Positions 30,278 to 39,674 of a DNA stretch of 64,000 bases are shown here, piece after piece. Origin of the DNA: Algimonas arctica (lineage in GTDB: Bacteria; Pseudomonadota; Alphaproteobacteria; Caulobacterales; Maricaulaceae); assembly GCF_014652695.1 (NCBI RefSeq), contig NZ_BMZH01000004.1:164620-228619 (forward strand), written 5' to 3'. The notes beneath the pieces were generated by a model. It was given only the letters and a program-made list of their open reading frames with translations. It ran no database searches and was not told where the DNA came from. The number at the start of each line of letters is the position of its first letter. The first letter of the stretch is position 1. The position numbers and the translations under genes were made by a program.

Positions 30278-31603
30278 ATGATCGAACGTTACTCACGCCC
30301 CGAAATGGCCGCCATCTGGTCCCAAGCCACGAAATATCGAATTTGGTTCGAGATCGAAGCCCATGGCTGCGACGCGCTGGCGGACTTAGGGGTTATCCCG
30401 ACAGAGGCGGCCAAGACCATATGGGACAAGGGCGGCGCCGCAGAATTTGACGTTGCGCGAATCGATGAAATCGAACGTGAAGTAAAACATGATGTGATCG
30501 CATTCCTTACGCATTTGGCCGAATTTATCGGCGATGATGCCCGCTTTGTGCATCAGGGCTTCACGAGTTCCGACATTCTCGACACAACTCTGTCTGTGCA
30601 ACTGGCGCGCGCTACGGATCTATTGCTGGTGGGTATGGACCGCGTTCTCGCGGCGCTCAAAACCCGCGCAGAAGAACATAAGCATACGATTACCATTGGC
30701 CGGAGCCACGGCATTCACGCCGAACCTACGACAATGGGGGTTAAACTCGCGCGGTTTTATGCGGAGTTCGCCCGCGGACGGGCGCGCCTTGTCACCGCCC
30801 GTGAAGAAATCGCCGTCTGTGCCATTTCCGGCGCGATCGGCACATTTGCGAATATTGACCCGACTGTCGAAGCTCACGTTGCCGAAAAAATGGGCCTCGC
30901 GATTGAACCGGTGTCGTCGCAAGTTATCCCGCGCGACCGCCACGCCGCCTATTTCGCAGCGCTGGGCGTTATCGCCTCCTCCATCGAAAACATAGCCGTT
31001 GAAGTCCGTCATTTGCAGCGGACAGAAGTCCTAGAAGCCGAAGAATACTTCTCTAAGGGTCAAAAAGGCAGCTCAGCCATGCCGCATAAGCGTAATCCGA
31101 TCCTGACGGAAAACTTGACCGGACTCGCGCGCCTGGTCCGAATGGCCGTAATACCGGCGATGGAAAACGTCGCGCTCTGGCATGAACGCGATATTAGCCA
31201 CTCGTCTGTCGAACGTGGCATTGCGCCGGACACAACAATTCACCTTGATTTTGCGCTTCATCGCCTCGCCGGAATGATCGAAAAACTCATGATCTATCCG
31301 GACAAAATGAAAGCGAACATGGACCGCCTTGGCGGCCTGCATAACAGCCAACGTGTCCTGCTCGCCCTCACGCAAGCCGGAGAGCAACGCGAAAGCGCCT
31401 ACCGCCTTGTGCAGCGTAATGCGATGAAAGTGTGGGAGATGTTCCGCGCAGATGGGACTGCGGGCGACGGCACATTCCGGGACCTGTTACATCAAGATGC
31501 GGACGTGACCGCCCTGCTCTCGTCGGCTCAGATCGACGCCATGTTCAATGATGACTATCATTTGAAGCATGTCGATACGATTTTCGAACGCGTTTTTTCG
31601 TAA
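30278..31603 (+). CDS. purB: Adenylosuccinate lyase
   Basis: Cleaves SAICAR and adenylosuccinate in purine synthesis. The 441 residues contain the fumarase/aspartase superfamily signature G-S-S-A-M-P-H-K-R-N-P, the catalytic H-G-I-H-A-E-P-T and T-S-S-D-I-L-D-T. Length and N-terminus (M-I-E-R-Y-S-R-P-E-M) fit the short bacterial form. Shine-Dalgarno is weak. Confidence 0.97.
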   Translation: MIERYSRPEMAAIWSQATKYRIWFEIEAHGCDALADLGVIPTEAAKTIWDKGGAAEFDVARIDEIEREVKHDVIAFLTHLAEFIGDDARFVHQGFTSSDILDTTLSVQLARATDLLLVGMDRVLAALKTRAEEHKHTITIGRSHGIHAEPTTMGVKLARFYAEFARGRARLVTAREEIAVCAISGAIGTFANIDPTVEAHVAEKMGLAIEPVSSQVIPRDRHAAYFAALGVIASSIENIAVEVRHLQRTEVLEAEEYFSKGQKGSSAMPHKRNPILTENLTGLARLVRMAVIPAMENVALWHERDISHSSVERGIAPDTTIHLDFALHRLAGMIEKLMIYPDKMKANMDRLGGLHNSQRVLLALTQAGEQRESAYRLVQRNAMKVWEMFRADGTAGDGTFRDLLHQDADVTALLSSAQIDAMFNDDYHLKHVDTIFERVFS

Positions 31604-31888
31604 CCTCATCGCCATAGTCATTACTATCGTCTTTACAGATGATAGGGTCATGGTTTCCAGAATATGAAAATTGGCCTTGAAATACGGTCTTCAACGATGC
31701 TTCTGCACATCACAGCAGAAATATTTATAATGCACTATCAGAGACTTAACGTAAAAATTAACGACTCTGGAAACCTATCTGAATCAGCCCTTACCAGCTA
31801 ATTTCCGCTTTCTTCACTGTCCACCGTCATATCTTGGATCACCCCGATCCATATGCGTCTGTTCGGCGCACGACTACAGGACATCATT
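31604..31888 (+). other. Intergenic region between purB and the thioredoxin-like pair
   Basis: No gene seen. AT-rich, with a 10-bp inverted repeat (31652-31661 and 31765-31774, arms 103 nt apart) and a short 6-bp inverted repeat TGGATC/GATCCA at 31835-31851. Promoter elements for the downstream gene are probably here, but none matches consensus well. Confidence 0.6.
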
Positions 31889-32365
31889 ATGAAACTCGCT
31901 TCCACAGCCATAGTCTCAGCCTTACTGGGCCTCCTGATTACCGCTCCCGCTTTTGCCTCACCTGACGTCTATGTCGTCAACTTCCGACACGCGAAGGACA
32001 TCAAGTCCCAGCAACTGGATAGTCAGCTCTCGACAGCCCTGAATATCGCCCAAGTTAATGCCGAAGAAGTCGTGATTGACACGACGACAGCGGCCAAGTG
32101 GGAAAAAGCGGCCCATGATGCGTTTAACCGCGACATAGTTCCTGTGTTCAATAAATGGGTGGGCCTTCCGGGCTTCGCCGCCGTCGTTGACGCCAAGAGC
32201 AAGACGATCATTGGCTGCATTGATGCGACGCGGACAACAACAGATATGGCGAATGATATCTCCACAATGACACGCTCGGCCAACGGCCAACCACGGATGA
32301 CCCAAGCATCGACGTCTGTCGCTGGGTCGCCGTGTCCGGCAACGTTTAACCAACCCCCTCGTTAA
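31889..32365 (+). CDS. Exported thioredoxin-fold protein lacking the CXXC site
   Basis: A 158-residue protein with a signal peptide (A-I-V-S-A-L-L-G-L-L-I-T-A-P-A-F-A-S). It aligns along its length with the protein at 32518: P-D-V-Y-V-V-N-F-R at the start of the fold, F-N-K-W-V-G-L-P-G-F-A-A-V-V-D, then G-C and S-P-C-P near the end. Where its neighbour has W-C-A-P-C, this one has H-A-K-D-I-K with no Cys, so it cannot be a thiol oxidoreductase at that site. Cys110 and Cys149 are shared with the neighbour and may form a structural disulfide. AGGACA precedes ATG 31889; an upstream in-frame ATG at 31853 has none. Function unknown; partner or decoy of its paralogue is a possibility. Confidence 0.75.
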   Translation: MKLASTAIVSALLGLLITAPAFASPDVYVVNFRHAKDIKSQQLDSQLSTALNIAQVNAEEVVIDTTTAAKWEKAAHDAFNRDIVPVFNKWVGLPGFAAVVDAKSKTIIGCIDATRTTTDMANDISTMTRSANGQPRMTQASTSVAGSPCPATFNQPPR

Positions 32366-32401
32366 ATCTATTGGTTAATATGTGGGCTCTTGGGAGAGTA
32401 T

Positions 32402-32431
32402 CGCCCGGACGGTTCACCGTTCGGGCGTCTT
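32402..32431 (+). terminator. Terminator-like hairpin after the CXXC-less protein
   Basis: An 11-bp stem (32402-32412 with 32417-32427, one G-T pair) and TTCA loop. The following TCTTACGTT is only moderately T-rich, so termination may be partial. Confidence 0.7.
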
Positions 32432-32475
32432 ACGTTGACGCTGGCGTAGACTGGCGGACAAAGAATGGATGGATC

Positions 32476-32500
32476 GGTCTCAATTGAGTATATTGAGACC
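32476..32500 (+). promoter_or_regulatory. Inverted repeat upstream of the thioredoxin-like gene
   Basis: Perfect 9-bp arms GGTCTCAAT and ATTGAGACC with a 7-nt spacer, ending 17 nt before the ATG at 32518 and just before its AAGGA Shine-Dalgarno. An internal 10-bp palindrome, CTCAATTGAG, overlaps the left arm. Could be an operator or an mRNA hairpin. Confidence 0.5.
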
Positions 32501-32517
32501 AGACAAAGGAAAAGACG

Positions 32518-33009
32518 ATGAATATCGCGTTCAAATCAATGATGGCAGCCGTCTGCTTAGGTCTTATCGGCAGTGTTGGCCTCTTCTCCACGACGCAGGC
32601 CCAGTATCAGACGGTAAAGGCTGTGCCGGACGTTTATGTCGTTATGTTTCGGGCTGATTGGTGTGCCCCCTGCAAAGTCGTGGAACCGCGATTGAGTGAA
32701 GCTCTTCGGACGCTGCATGACTCCCGCATTGAATATGTGAGCATCGATATTTCAAACAATCAAGGCGCTTGGAATGCTAACGCCGTCTTTGATCGTGGTA
32801 TCGTGGAACAGTATAACCGCTGGATGGGCATCACAGGATTTGCGGCCGTCATTGATGGCGATACGAAACGGACGCTCGGCTGTCTCAATATAAATTATGA
32901 TGCCAATTCCATGGCGTCACACATTCGCAATCTACAAGGCCAAGCACAGCGCAATCAGCAAAGCTTCGACATCACCTGCCCATCGTCAAACCAGCCGGGT
33001 TATGGCTAG
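32518..33009 (+). CDS. Exported thioredoxin-like protein with CAPC active site
   Basis: A 163-residue periplasmic protein. Signal peptide (M-A-A-V-C-L-G-L-I-G-S-V-G-L to T-Q-A-Q), then a thioredoxin fold with P-D-V-Y-V-V-M-F-R-A-D-W-C-A-P-C-K; active-site Cys at 49 and 52. Two more Cys, 122 (L-G-C-L) and 154 (I-T-C-P), are conserved with the CXXC-less neighbour. The usual cis-Pro loop is hard to place: the expected region reads G-I-T-G-F-A-A-V-I-D. AAGGA lies seven bases before the ATG. No cytochrome maturation genes are adjacent. Probable thiol-disulfide oxidoreductase; substrate unknown. Confidence 0.8.
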   Translation: MNIAFKSMMAAVCLGLIGSVGLFSTTQAQYQTVKAVPDVYVVMFRADWCAPCKVVEPRLSEALRTLHDSRIEYVSIDISNNQGAWNANAVFDRGIVEQYNRWMGITGFAAVIDGDTKRTLGCLNINYDANSMASHIRNLQGQAQRNQQSFDITCPSSNQPGYG

Positions 33010-33036
33010 CCTGCTTTCGCAAGCTAGCCCCATGCG

Positions 33037-35829
33037 CTAGTTCTCAGTGACGTACCCGCCCACTTCCGAGACGTCGGGGTTTTCGTCGCCCTCGCCCTCT
33101 TCCGTCTCAGCAATACGCTCTACGCTGACGACATGTTCGTCTTCGCGCGTGCGGATGACCCAGACACCTTTGGAACTGCGCGACACGATTGAGATATTGT
33201 CGACGCCCGTGCGGAGCAGCTGCCCCCCATCGGTGACGAGCATGATCTGGTCGCCATCTTCGACAACGAAGCTTCGTACCAGTGTTGCATTCTCAGTGTT
33301 TTTACCGCGATCAAGGTTTTGCGCGATAACGCCTTTACCGCCCCGTCCCCGAACCGGGTAGGAGTAGGAACTGGCGCGCTTACCGTGGCCATCATCGGCG
33401 ATGGTGAGTAGAAATTGTTCCGAGGCGCCCATTTCACCGAGACGTTCATCTGACAAGGCGGTTTCATTCTCCGCCGCGTCATCCTCATCATCCGCACTGT
33501 CCTCGACTTCATCCCCCAGCGCGCGGCGCATGGCATTAGCATGTTTCAGATAGGCTGTGCGTTCTTCGCTGGTGGCATCGAAATGCCGGACAACGGCCAT
33601 TGAGATCACCTCATCACCGAGCCCTAACCTTATGCCCCGAACCCCAGTTGATGTGCGGCCAACAAATCGACGCGCATCCGTCACAGGGAAGCGGATCGCG
33701 CGACCCAGTAAGGTCGTCAGAACAATGTCGTCCTGCTCACTACAGAGGCGCACATCGACAATACCGTCACCTTCGTCTGGCTTCATCGCAATCTTTCCGT
33801 TGCGGTTGACGCGCGTGAAGTCAGCAAGGCTGTTGCGGCGAACACCGCCGGACTTGGACGCGAACATGATATCGAGCCCGGCCCAATCTTCTTCGTTCTC
33901 CGGCAGCGCCATAATGGATGTGATAAACTCGTCTTTTTCCAAGGACGGAATGAGCTGATTAAAGCTCCGCCCGCGTGTCGCGGCCCCGCCTTGCGGCAAT
34001 TTCCAAACTTTGAGCTTGTACGCCATGCCTGAGGAGGAAAAGAGCAGGATCGGCGTGTGCGTTGTTGCAACGAAGACCGTCGTGACGAAATCCTCGTCCT
34101 TAGTCTGCATCCCGGACCGGCCTTTGCCGCCGCGATGTTGTGCGCGGTACGTATCAAGCGGCGTGCGTTTGACATAGCCGCCATTCGTAACCGTAACGAC
34201 CATATCGGAAACCGCGATGAGATCTTCATCATCGAAATCAAACCCACCGTCCATAAAGATGGACCGGCGCGGCGTGGCGAATTTCTCACGGACTTCGCTC
34301 AACTCGTCACGAATAATGGTGCGAACACGGTCCCGCGACCGCAATATCGCCAGCAAATCCGCAATCGTCGTAGCCAGCTTTTCAGCTTCTTCGGTGATCT
34401 CTTCCATCCCGAGCGCCGTCAGTTTTTGTAGTCGCAGATCAAGAATGGCGCGCGCCTGTTCATCCGTCAGCAGGATCGTGCCGTCGTCTTGGAGACGCGA
34501 GCGTGGGTCGGCGATCAGGTTGATCAAGGCGCCCATGGACTGAGCGGGCCATTTGCGCGAGGTCAGCGCTTCGCGGGCTGCGGCCGGGTTTGGCGACGTC
34601 CGGATCAAACGAATGATTTCATCAATATTGGCTACAGCTGTCGCCAGGCCGACTAATATATGCGCCCGGTCGCGGGCTTTACTGAGATCGAACTTTGTCC
34701 GACGCGCAATAACGTCTTTGCGGAACACCAAAAAGGCGTTGAGCATGTCGCGCACGTTCATCTGCTCTGGCTTGCCACCATTCAAGGCGAGCATGTTGGA
34801 GCTGAAATTCTGTTGTAGCGGCGTGAAGCGGTAGAGTTGGTTCAGTACGACTTCCGCGTGAGCATCCCGCTTCAACTCAATCACAACCCGCATCCCGACT
34901 CGGTCTGATTCATCGCGAACGGCGGAAATACCTTCAACGCGCTTTTCATTAACCAGCGACGCGATTTTGGCGATCATATTGGCTTTGTTCACCTGAAACG
35001 GAAGTTCCGTGACAATGATCGCGTAGCGATCTTTGCGGATTTCCTCGACATTGGTCACGGCCCGCACGGTCACAGACCCACGCCCTGTCATAACGCCCTG
35101 TTTAGCACCGCTGCGACCCATGATCAGACCGCCCGTCGGGAAGTCCGGACCGGGTATAATCTCTAGCAATTCGGCATCCGTAAGCACGGGGTTATCCAAA
35201 ATCGCGATGGTCGCGTCACAGACTTCGCCAAGATTATGGGGCGCAATATTGGTCGCCATACCGACGGCAATCCCGCCGGCTCCATTAACGAGAATATTCG
35301 GAAAGCGCGCTGGTAGAACAATGGGCTCAGATTCAGACGAGTCGTAATTATCTTGAAAATTGACCGTGTTTTTTTCGATATCCGCCAAGAGCTGGGCTGC
35401 CGGACTATCCATGCGTACTTCGGTGTAACGCATTGCGGCGGGTGGATCGCCATCGACAGAGCCGAAATTGCCCTGCCCTTCGAGCAATGGCAGGCGCATT
35501 GAAAAATGCTGTGCCATGCGGACCAGCGCGTCATAAACCGCGCTATCGCCGTGCGGGTGGTATTTACCGATAACATCGCCAACAACCCGGGCCGACTTTT
35601 TGTAGGGCTTTTCGCGCGTGAATCCGTTTTCATGCATTGAATAAAGAATACGACGGTGGACGGGTTTCAATCCGTCACGCACATCGGGAATCGCCCGGCT
35701 GACAATCACGCTCATCGCATAGTCGAGATAGGAGCGTTTCATCTCCTCCTCGATGGTCACAGGGGAAACCCCCTGTTCCTTTTCGGGCGGTTGCGTGGAC
35801 TGATCTTCGGTTTCGTCGCTCACATGCAT
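33037..35829 (-). CDS. gyrA: DNA gyrase subunit A
   Basis: Breakage-reunion subunit that introduces negative supercoils together with GyrB. The 930 residues include the active-site Tyr in M-R-Y-T-E-V-R-M, the quinolone-determining segment [10 protein letters not shown] (Ser and Asp as in sensitive E. coli), and the GyrA box [10 protein letters not shown] that distinguishes it from ParC. The C-terminal beta-pinwheel carries an Asp/Glu-rich insert (about 33441-33525). A second type II topoisomerase A subunit, parC, lies at 40627. Confidence 0.97.
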   Translation of the reverse strand: MHVSDETEDQSTQPPEKEQGVSPVTIEEEMKRSYLDYAMSVIVSRAIPDVRDGLKPVHRRILYSMHENGFTREKPYKKSARVVGDVIGKYHPHGDSAVYDALVRMAQHFSMRLPLLEGQGNFGSVDGDPPAAMRYTEVRMDSPAAQLLADIEKNTVNFQDNYDSSESEPIVLPARFPNILVNGAGGIAVGMATNIAPHNLGEVCDATIAILDNPVLTDAELLEIIPGPDFPTGGLIMGRSGAKQGVMTGRGSVTVRAVTNVEEIRKDRYAIIVTELPFQVNKANMIAKIASLVNEKRVEGISAVRDESDRVGMRVVIELKRDAHAEVVLNQLYRFTPLQQNFSSNMLALNGGKPEQMNVRDMLNAFLVFRKDVIARRTKFDLSKARDRAHILVGLATAVANIDEIIRLIRTSPNPAAAREALTSRKWPAQSMGALINLIADPRSRLQDDGTILLTDEQARAILDLRLQKLTALGMEEITEEAEKLATTIADLLAILRSRDRVRTIIRDELSEVREKFATPRRSIFMDGGFDFDDEDLIAVSDMVVTVTNGGYVKRTPLDTYRAQHRGGKGRSGMQTKDEDFVTTVFVATTHTPILLFSSSGMAYKLKVWKLPQGGAATRGRSFNQLIPSLEKDEFITSIMALPENEEDWAGLDIMFASKSGGVRRNSLADFTRVNRNGKIAMKPDEGDGIVDVRLCSEQDDIVLTTLLGRAIRFPVTDARRFVGRTSTGVRGIRLGLGDEVISMAVVRHFDATSEERTAYLKHANAMRRALGDEVEDSADDEDDAAENETALSDERLGEMGASEQFLLTIADDGHGKRASSYSYPVRGRGGKGVIAQNLDRGKNTENATLVRSFVVEDGDQIMLVTDGGQLLRTGVDNISIVSRSSKGVWVIRTREDEHVVSVERIAETEEGEGDENPDVSEVGGYVTEN

Positions 35830-36015
35830 TCCTCAAACCGATCGCCTTGAAAACATAAGAAATTAATGGCTTACGATTCGGCTATCTCAATCTGTGATCC
35901 CTAACATTTTACAGGCGAAGTCACAAACGCAACTGAGTTTGGAACACAGGCTAGGTTGCACGCGTATTTCTTGCGAAACCATGGTATAGGGACATAGTCT
36001 CGAAGGAAATTTGAA

Positions 36016-36621
36016 ATGAAAAACTGGATTTTAGTCAGCGCCGCAATCACCTTAGCGGCCTGCGGTGGAACAGACGGTCAGCCGGACACTGAGGCACCCT
36101 CAAACACGCTCACAACGCCAAGTGAAACCTTGCAAACCCAGAGCATGCAAACTGAGGGCCTGATGACGCAGACATTTGCCATCATCAACACGGCTGGTGT
36201 CGAGATTGGGGATGTCACAGTTGCCGATCAAGCCGCGGGCGGGGTGTTACTCAATTTGGACGTAACGGCCATTCCACAAGGCACTCATGCGATCCATTTC
36301 CATACAAATGGCACTTGTGATCTTCCAAATTTCTCGAGTGCAGAGGGCCATTACGATCCGATGGCGGTTAATCACGGGTTTGATTCAACCGCTCCCAATC
36401 CGCATGCAGGCGATATGCGTAATTTCGACGCGCCAGTATCCGGAGTGGTTCAAACCCAAGTTCTCAATGAACGTGTCAGTCTCTCTGATAGAGAAGGCTT
36501 CGCGCCGCTCTTTGATGCGGACAATACGGCTCTCATCATTCACGCCAGTGCGGACGATTATGTCTCGCAGCCGACCGGCGCGGCAGGCGGCCGTATCGCG
36601 TGTGCTGTGATCGCGCCTTAA
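36016..36621 (+). CDS. Cu/Zn superoxide dismutase, lipoprotein
   Basis: Periplasmic enzyme converting superoxide to oxygen and hydrogen peroxide. Lipobox L-A-A-C at residues 13-16 predicts anchoring to a membrane. After a Thr/Ser/Gln-rich linker, metal-site motifs are visible: H-A-I-H-F-H, E-G-H-Y-D-P, H-A-G-D-M and I-I-H-A, plus the disulfide partners in N-G-T-C-D and G-G-R-I-A-C-A-V-I. AAGGAA precedes the ATG. Length 201. Its stop overlaps the stop of the convergent TadG-like gene. Confidence 0.94.
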   Translation: MKNWILVSAAITLAACGGTDGQPDTEAPSNTLTTPSETLQTQSMQTEGLMTQTFAIINTAGVEIGDVTVADQAAGGVLLNLDVTAIPQGTHAIHFHTNGTCDLPNFSSAEGHYDPMAVNHGFDSTAPNPHAGDMRNFDAPVSGVVQTQVLNERVSLSDREGFAPLFDADNTALIIHASADDYVSQPTGAAGGRIACAVIAP

Positions 36622-38204
36622 CGGACAAGGCGGACGTGACGATCTCTCGAGCCGCTTGGCAACATAGAACTTAGCATTTCGCGCAGCTCTTCAAGGTTGG
36701 TAGCATCCCCTGAGAAGGACTGGCCATCTGCTGAAACACGGATTTCCACTCCAGATGGGAGCTCCCGGGTCGTTATTTCTGTTTCAAGAGGAATACCGTC
36801 TTCATCAACGACTTTTTTTACTTTCTTTTTATCACCAAAGTTGAAGCCGTTTGCGCACATATGCGTGACGTTGCTGGCCAACCCGTCCTCACCTGCCAAA
36901 TTAATCGCGATGATTGAAATGTCTTCTTCTCGAGCTCTTTCGCATGCTTTCACGACACGTTCTGTCTGTATCGGGCGGCATTGCTTCAAGAACTTTTCAC
37001 GTTTCTCCAACCGTTTCGCCATTTTATCAGATTTTCTAAGCGTATGATTGTGCCCGAGGTGTTTACCTTTTTTAATTTTCTCATTCAATTTCGGGTCTAA
37101 GTTAGGATTATAGACATATGATAAGGGAATATCAGGGAAGTTAATTGGATTATGTGGGTGTGCCGGTTTTTTACATGTTGGGCTCATGTAGATCCCTCTA
37201 TTTACATCCCATGGGGTTAGTAGTTCAGCTAAGCTTAGCCGCGCAATAGGACTCAAGATTTCGACCAAACCGGGCTCGAGTTCCATATCAGACCGGAATA
37301 GCTCTTTTGACTCTTGCGTGCACCCTTTGACGCTCTCAATGCCTGCGAACATCGATTTTTCATCCAGATACCGGCCGAACTCGTCCGACTTGTCGTGTTC
37401 CACTCGGCCGTCCGATATATAGACAATATATCTCTCTCGATCCGTTTCAAAGGCGGCTTCGGCGATCTGATCTTCAACCGCGCGTTCTATCGCATTTGCC
37501 GAAACACTGCCTTCGGACAGCGACAGGTTCGTCATGGAAGCCAAGACTTGTCCCGTTCCTGGTTGTAATGCGACAGTTTCACCGTCGACCATGCCCCAAT
37601 TGAATGGGTATACACCCGTGCTAATTCGTGTTGCCGCGGCCGCTTCGCTACCAAAATTCGAGCTGACCATGCTAAACACATCGGAGACGGCAGCACGCAC
37701 TGATGAAATTTTGCTGCCACTATCAAAACGGTCCTGCATCGAAGAAGACAGGTCCAAAACAAGCGAGATGGATAGCGCTTTTGTAGATGACGTGCTGGAC
37801 CCCTCAGCTAGAGATGACGCGGAAACACTGCGATTATTTTTACCCAGCACCCCTCCGAACAACAAAGGCACATCGGCTGTGAGCGAGACATATACTTGTC
37901 CGGCAGCCTCGTTCACCTCGATCGTCGTTTCGCTTATGTTGAGACCGCCGACTTTTTCGGCGTGGCTGTAAATCGAGCTGACGGCTAACTTTTTTCGGCG
38001 ATCCGAAGAAATTCCATCTGGCATCGTCGCCGTAAGGGCGGCCGCATCTGTAATGGATTGGAGTCGTTGCTTGGTCGAAAACATCTGACCACCATCCAAT
38101 GACGCACCGACAGCTGTAATGAGTAAAAGGCCGACGACACCCGTTATAATGGAAAGATTCCCATTGGTATCTTGCCAAAAATCGGGTTTTTTAAATTGCG
38201 CCAT
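36618..38204 (-). CDS. TadG-like pilus-assembly/von Willebrand factor A domain protein
   Basis: Protein of 528 residues with an N-terminal Tad segment (N-G-N-L-S-I-I-T-G-V-V-G-L-L-L, residues 15-29, then A-S-L-D-G-G-Q-M-F-S-T-K-Q) and a von Willebrand A domain with MIDAS D-L-S-S-S at 151-155. Between the two halves of the vWA domain is a Lys/His-rich insert (about nt 37000-37200: K-K-G-K-H-L-G-H-N-H-T-L-R-K) coded by unusually AT-rich DNA. TadG-like proteins are secreted or surface proteins linked to Flp/Tad pili; no other tad or cpa gene is here. Metal-dependent adhesion is inference from the MIDAS. Confidence 0.85.
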   Translation of the reverse strand: MAQFKKPDFWQDTNGNLSIITGVVGLLLITAVGASLDGGQMFSTKQRLQSITDAAALTATMPDGISSDRRKKLAVSSIYSHAEKVGGLNISETTIEVNEAAGQVYVSLTADVPLLFGGVLGKNNRSVSASSLAEGSSTSSTKALSISLVLDLSSSMQDRFDSGSKISSVRAAVSDVFSMVSSNFGSEAAAATRISTGVYPFNWGMVDGETVALQPGTGQVLASMTNLSLSEGSVSANAIERAVEDQIAEAAFETDRERYIVYISDGRVEHDKSDEFGRYLDEKSMFAGIESVKGCTQESKELFRSDMELEPGLVEILSPIARLSLAELLTPWDVNRGIYMSPTCKKPAHPHNPINFPDIPLSYVYNPNLDPKLNEKIKKGKHLGHNHTLRKSDKMAKRLEKREKFLKQCRPIQTERVVKACERAREEDISIIAINLAGEDGLASNVTHMCANGFNFGDKKKVKKVVDEDGIPLETEITTRELPSGVEIRVSADGQSFSGDATNLEELREMLSSMLPSGSRDRHVRLVR

Positions 38205-38288
38205 AGCCTATGCTTAGACCAAACTTCTTTATTTTAATTTATCGTGCATGGTGAATAGGCCATATATTCTGTTGTCATACTTCAGTAA

Positions 38289-39674
38289 CTATTCGCTTCC
38301 CCAAAGTTTTGACCACCACCGGTGTTTGGGTGCGCTGTCGTCCATTGTGAAAAACCCTGTGTCATCCTCGACCTTTTTCCGAATATTTTTTCGCGTCCAT
38401 CCCGTCAGATTAGCCAATGTATTAATTTCGGTTTCGCGCCGCGCATTGACCTGTTTTTTATAGTCTGCTGCGGCTTCACACACCATTTCGCCATCATAGG
38501 CATGGCGCATGACGTAGCGACCTTGGAAATTATCACGATTGCCCGTTGTTTTGAACTTCAAATCCTCCGGGAAGCTTTCCGCATCATAGCGAACATGCAG
38601 TCGCGTCACGAAGACGTCTTTTGACTGGGGACGCGGACGAATACGGGGTTGTGGCTGCGGTATATCGGTCGCGCCGTTATCCAGCCAGAAGACACCCAGC
38701 TCTTGTAGCTGCTCATCGGACATCGGATCCGCGGCACACGGGTCACACCAATTCATATCCCACGCATATTCCATAAATACGCCGTGTCCGCCGTCGCGTT
38801 CGGCCGCCGTGTGGAACATGGATTTATAGAAGTCGCCGAACTCGTCCTTCACATAGGGCGGGATTTCCTGATCGGTCGGAATCTTTTGCGTACGGTAATT
38901 AGTTGTTTCGACCTGCCCGCCGCGCGTCAGCATATAGACGAACATATCCTGATTACCCTGGGCATTAACTGTGCCAAGCCGGATCGGGAGCATGAATTTC
39001 GGACTCTCAAACGCGACCGCAATGGGGCGAAGATATTCATTGCCTGAGTCGGCCCTCGCTTCGAGGTTCACCTTAGCGACGAAGAACTTCATGTCTTGCT
39101 TGATATAGCTGCTGAGCGTCTGTTTGGCCTTTTCAGGGACCTTATAGCCGTTTTGCTCCAACCATGTCTGGAGGCCGTCGCTTTCTTTGGCCGACAAGAT
39201 CAAGATGTCATATTCACCGACGGTGAATTCTTCTTCGATGGTGACACCGAGCGCTTCGGCTGCATCTTCCACCGTCTCGGAGACAGCTTGTGGAAGCGCC
39301 CTAAACACCCTCATTTCAGTTTCATATTGCATGCGATTGCATGGATTATCATCGAAATATTCGACCAGACGCGGAGCCGTATAAACATCCAAATGCGCCA
39401 ATAGCGCTGGGTCACTGACGTGAACTTGGTCCTTAGTGATGATCGTCGGCACAGGGATGACAATCGCAAATTCTTCCGGTTCGCCCTCATAGTCATTGGC
39501 CATGGTGATGACGGTCCGATCACCGTCGCGCATCATCGCGACCTTGGACGATTGGTTGAACAGGTCCGTGTCCGCCTTGGCGACATAGAAGCCACAGAAG
39601 GCCGACGCGTTCGTCGCGACGGCCATTGCTCCAAAAGCAATTGCGCTACTCAGCAGGCGTAAGGTCATGGACAT
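38289..39674 (-). CDS. DUF2330 exported protein
   Basis: Protein of 461 residues starting at ATG 39674, with AAGGAG seven bases upstream; the frame extends to 39887 only by running into the neighbouring gene. Signal peptide (L-L-S-S-A-I-A-F-G-A-M-A-V-A to A-S-A-F-C-G-F-Y-V-A). The N-terminal half (N-D-Y-E-G-E-P-E-E-F-A-I-V-I-P-V-P) is typical of DUF2330. It contains a C-x-x-C, N-W-C-D-P-C-A-A-D-P, near residue 320, possibly redox-active or metal-binding. Paired with an RnfD-like gene whose end it overlaps by 29 bp. Function unknown. Confidence 0.82.
   Translation of the reverse strand: MSMTLRLLSSAIAFGAMAVATNASAFCGFYVAKADTDLFNQSSKVAMMRDGDRTVITMANDYEGEPEEFAIVIPVPTIITKDQVHVSDPALLAHLDVYTAPRLVEYFDDNPCNRMQYETEMRVFRALPQAVSETVEDAAEALGVTIEEEFTVGEYDILILSAKESDGLQTWLEQNGYKVPEKAKQTLSSYIKQDMKFFVAKVNLEARADSGNEYLRPIAVAFESPKFMLPIRLGTVNAQGNQDMFVYMLTRGGQVETTNYRTQKIPTDQEIPPYVKDEFGDFYKSMFHTAAERDGGHGVFMEYAWDMNWCDPCAADPMSDEQLQELGVFWLDNGATDIPQPQPRIRPRPQSKDVFVTRLHVRYDAESFPEDLKFKTTGNRDNFQGRYVMRHAYDGEMVCEAAADYKKQVNARRETEINTLANLTGWTRKNIRKKVEDDTGFFTMDDSAPKHRWWSKLWGSE

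Noticed and set aside
31652-31774. Small RNA gene or mobile-element remnant bounded by a 10-bp inverted repeat
   Set aside because: No promoter, terminator, target duplication or transposase trace; a 10-bp inverted repeat 103 nt apart can occur by chance.
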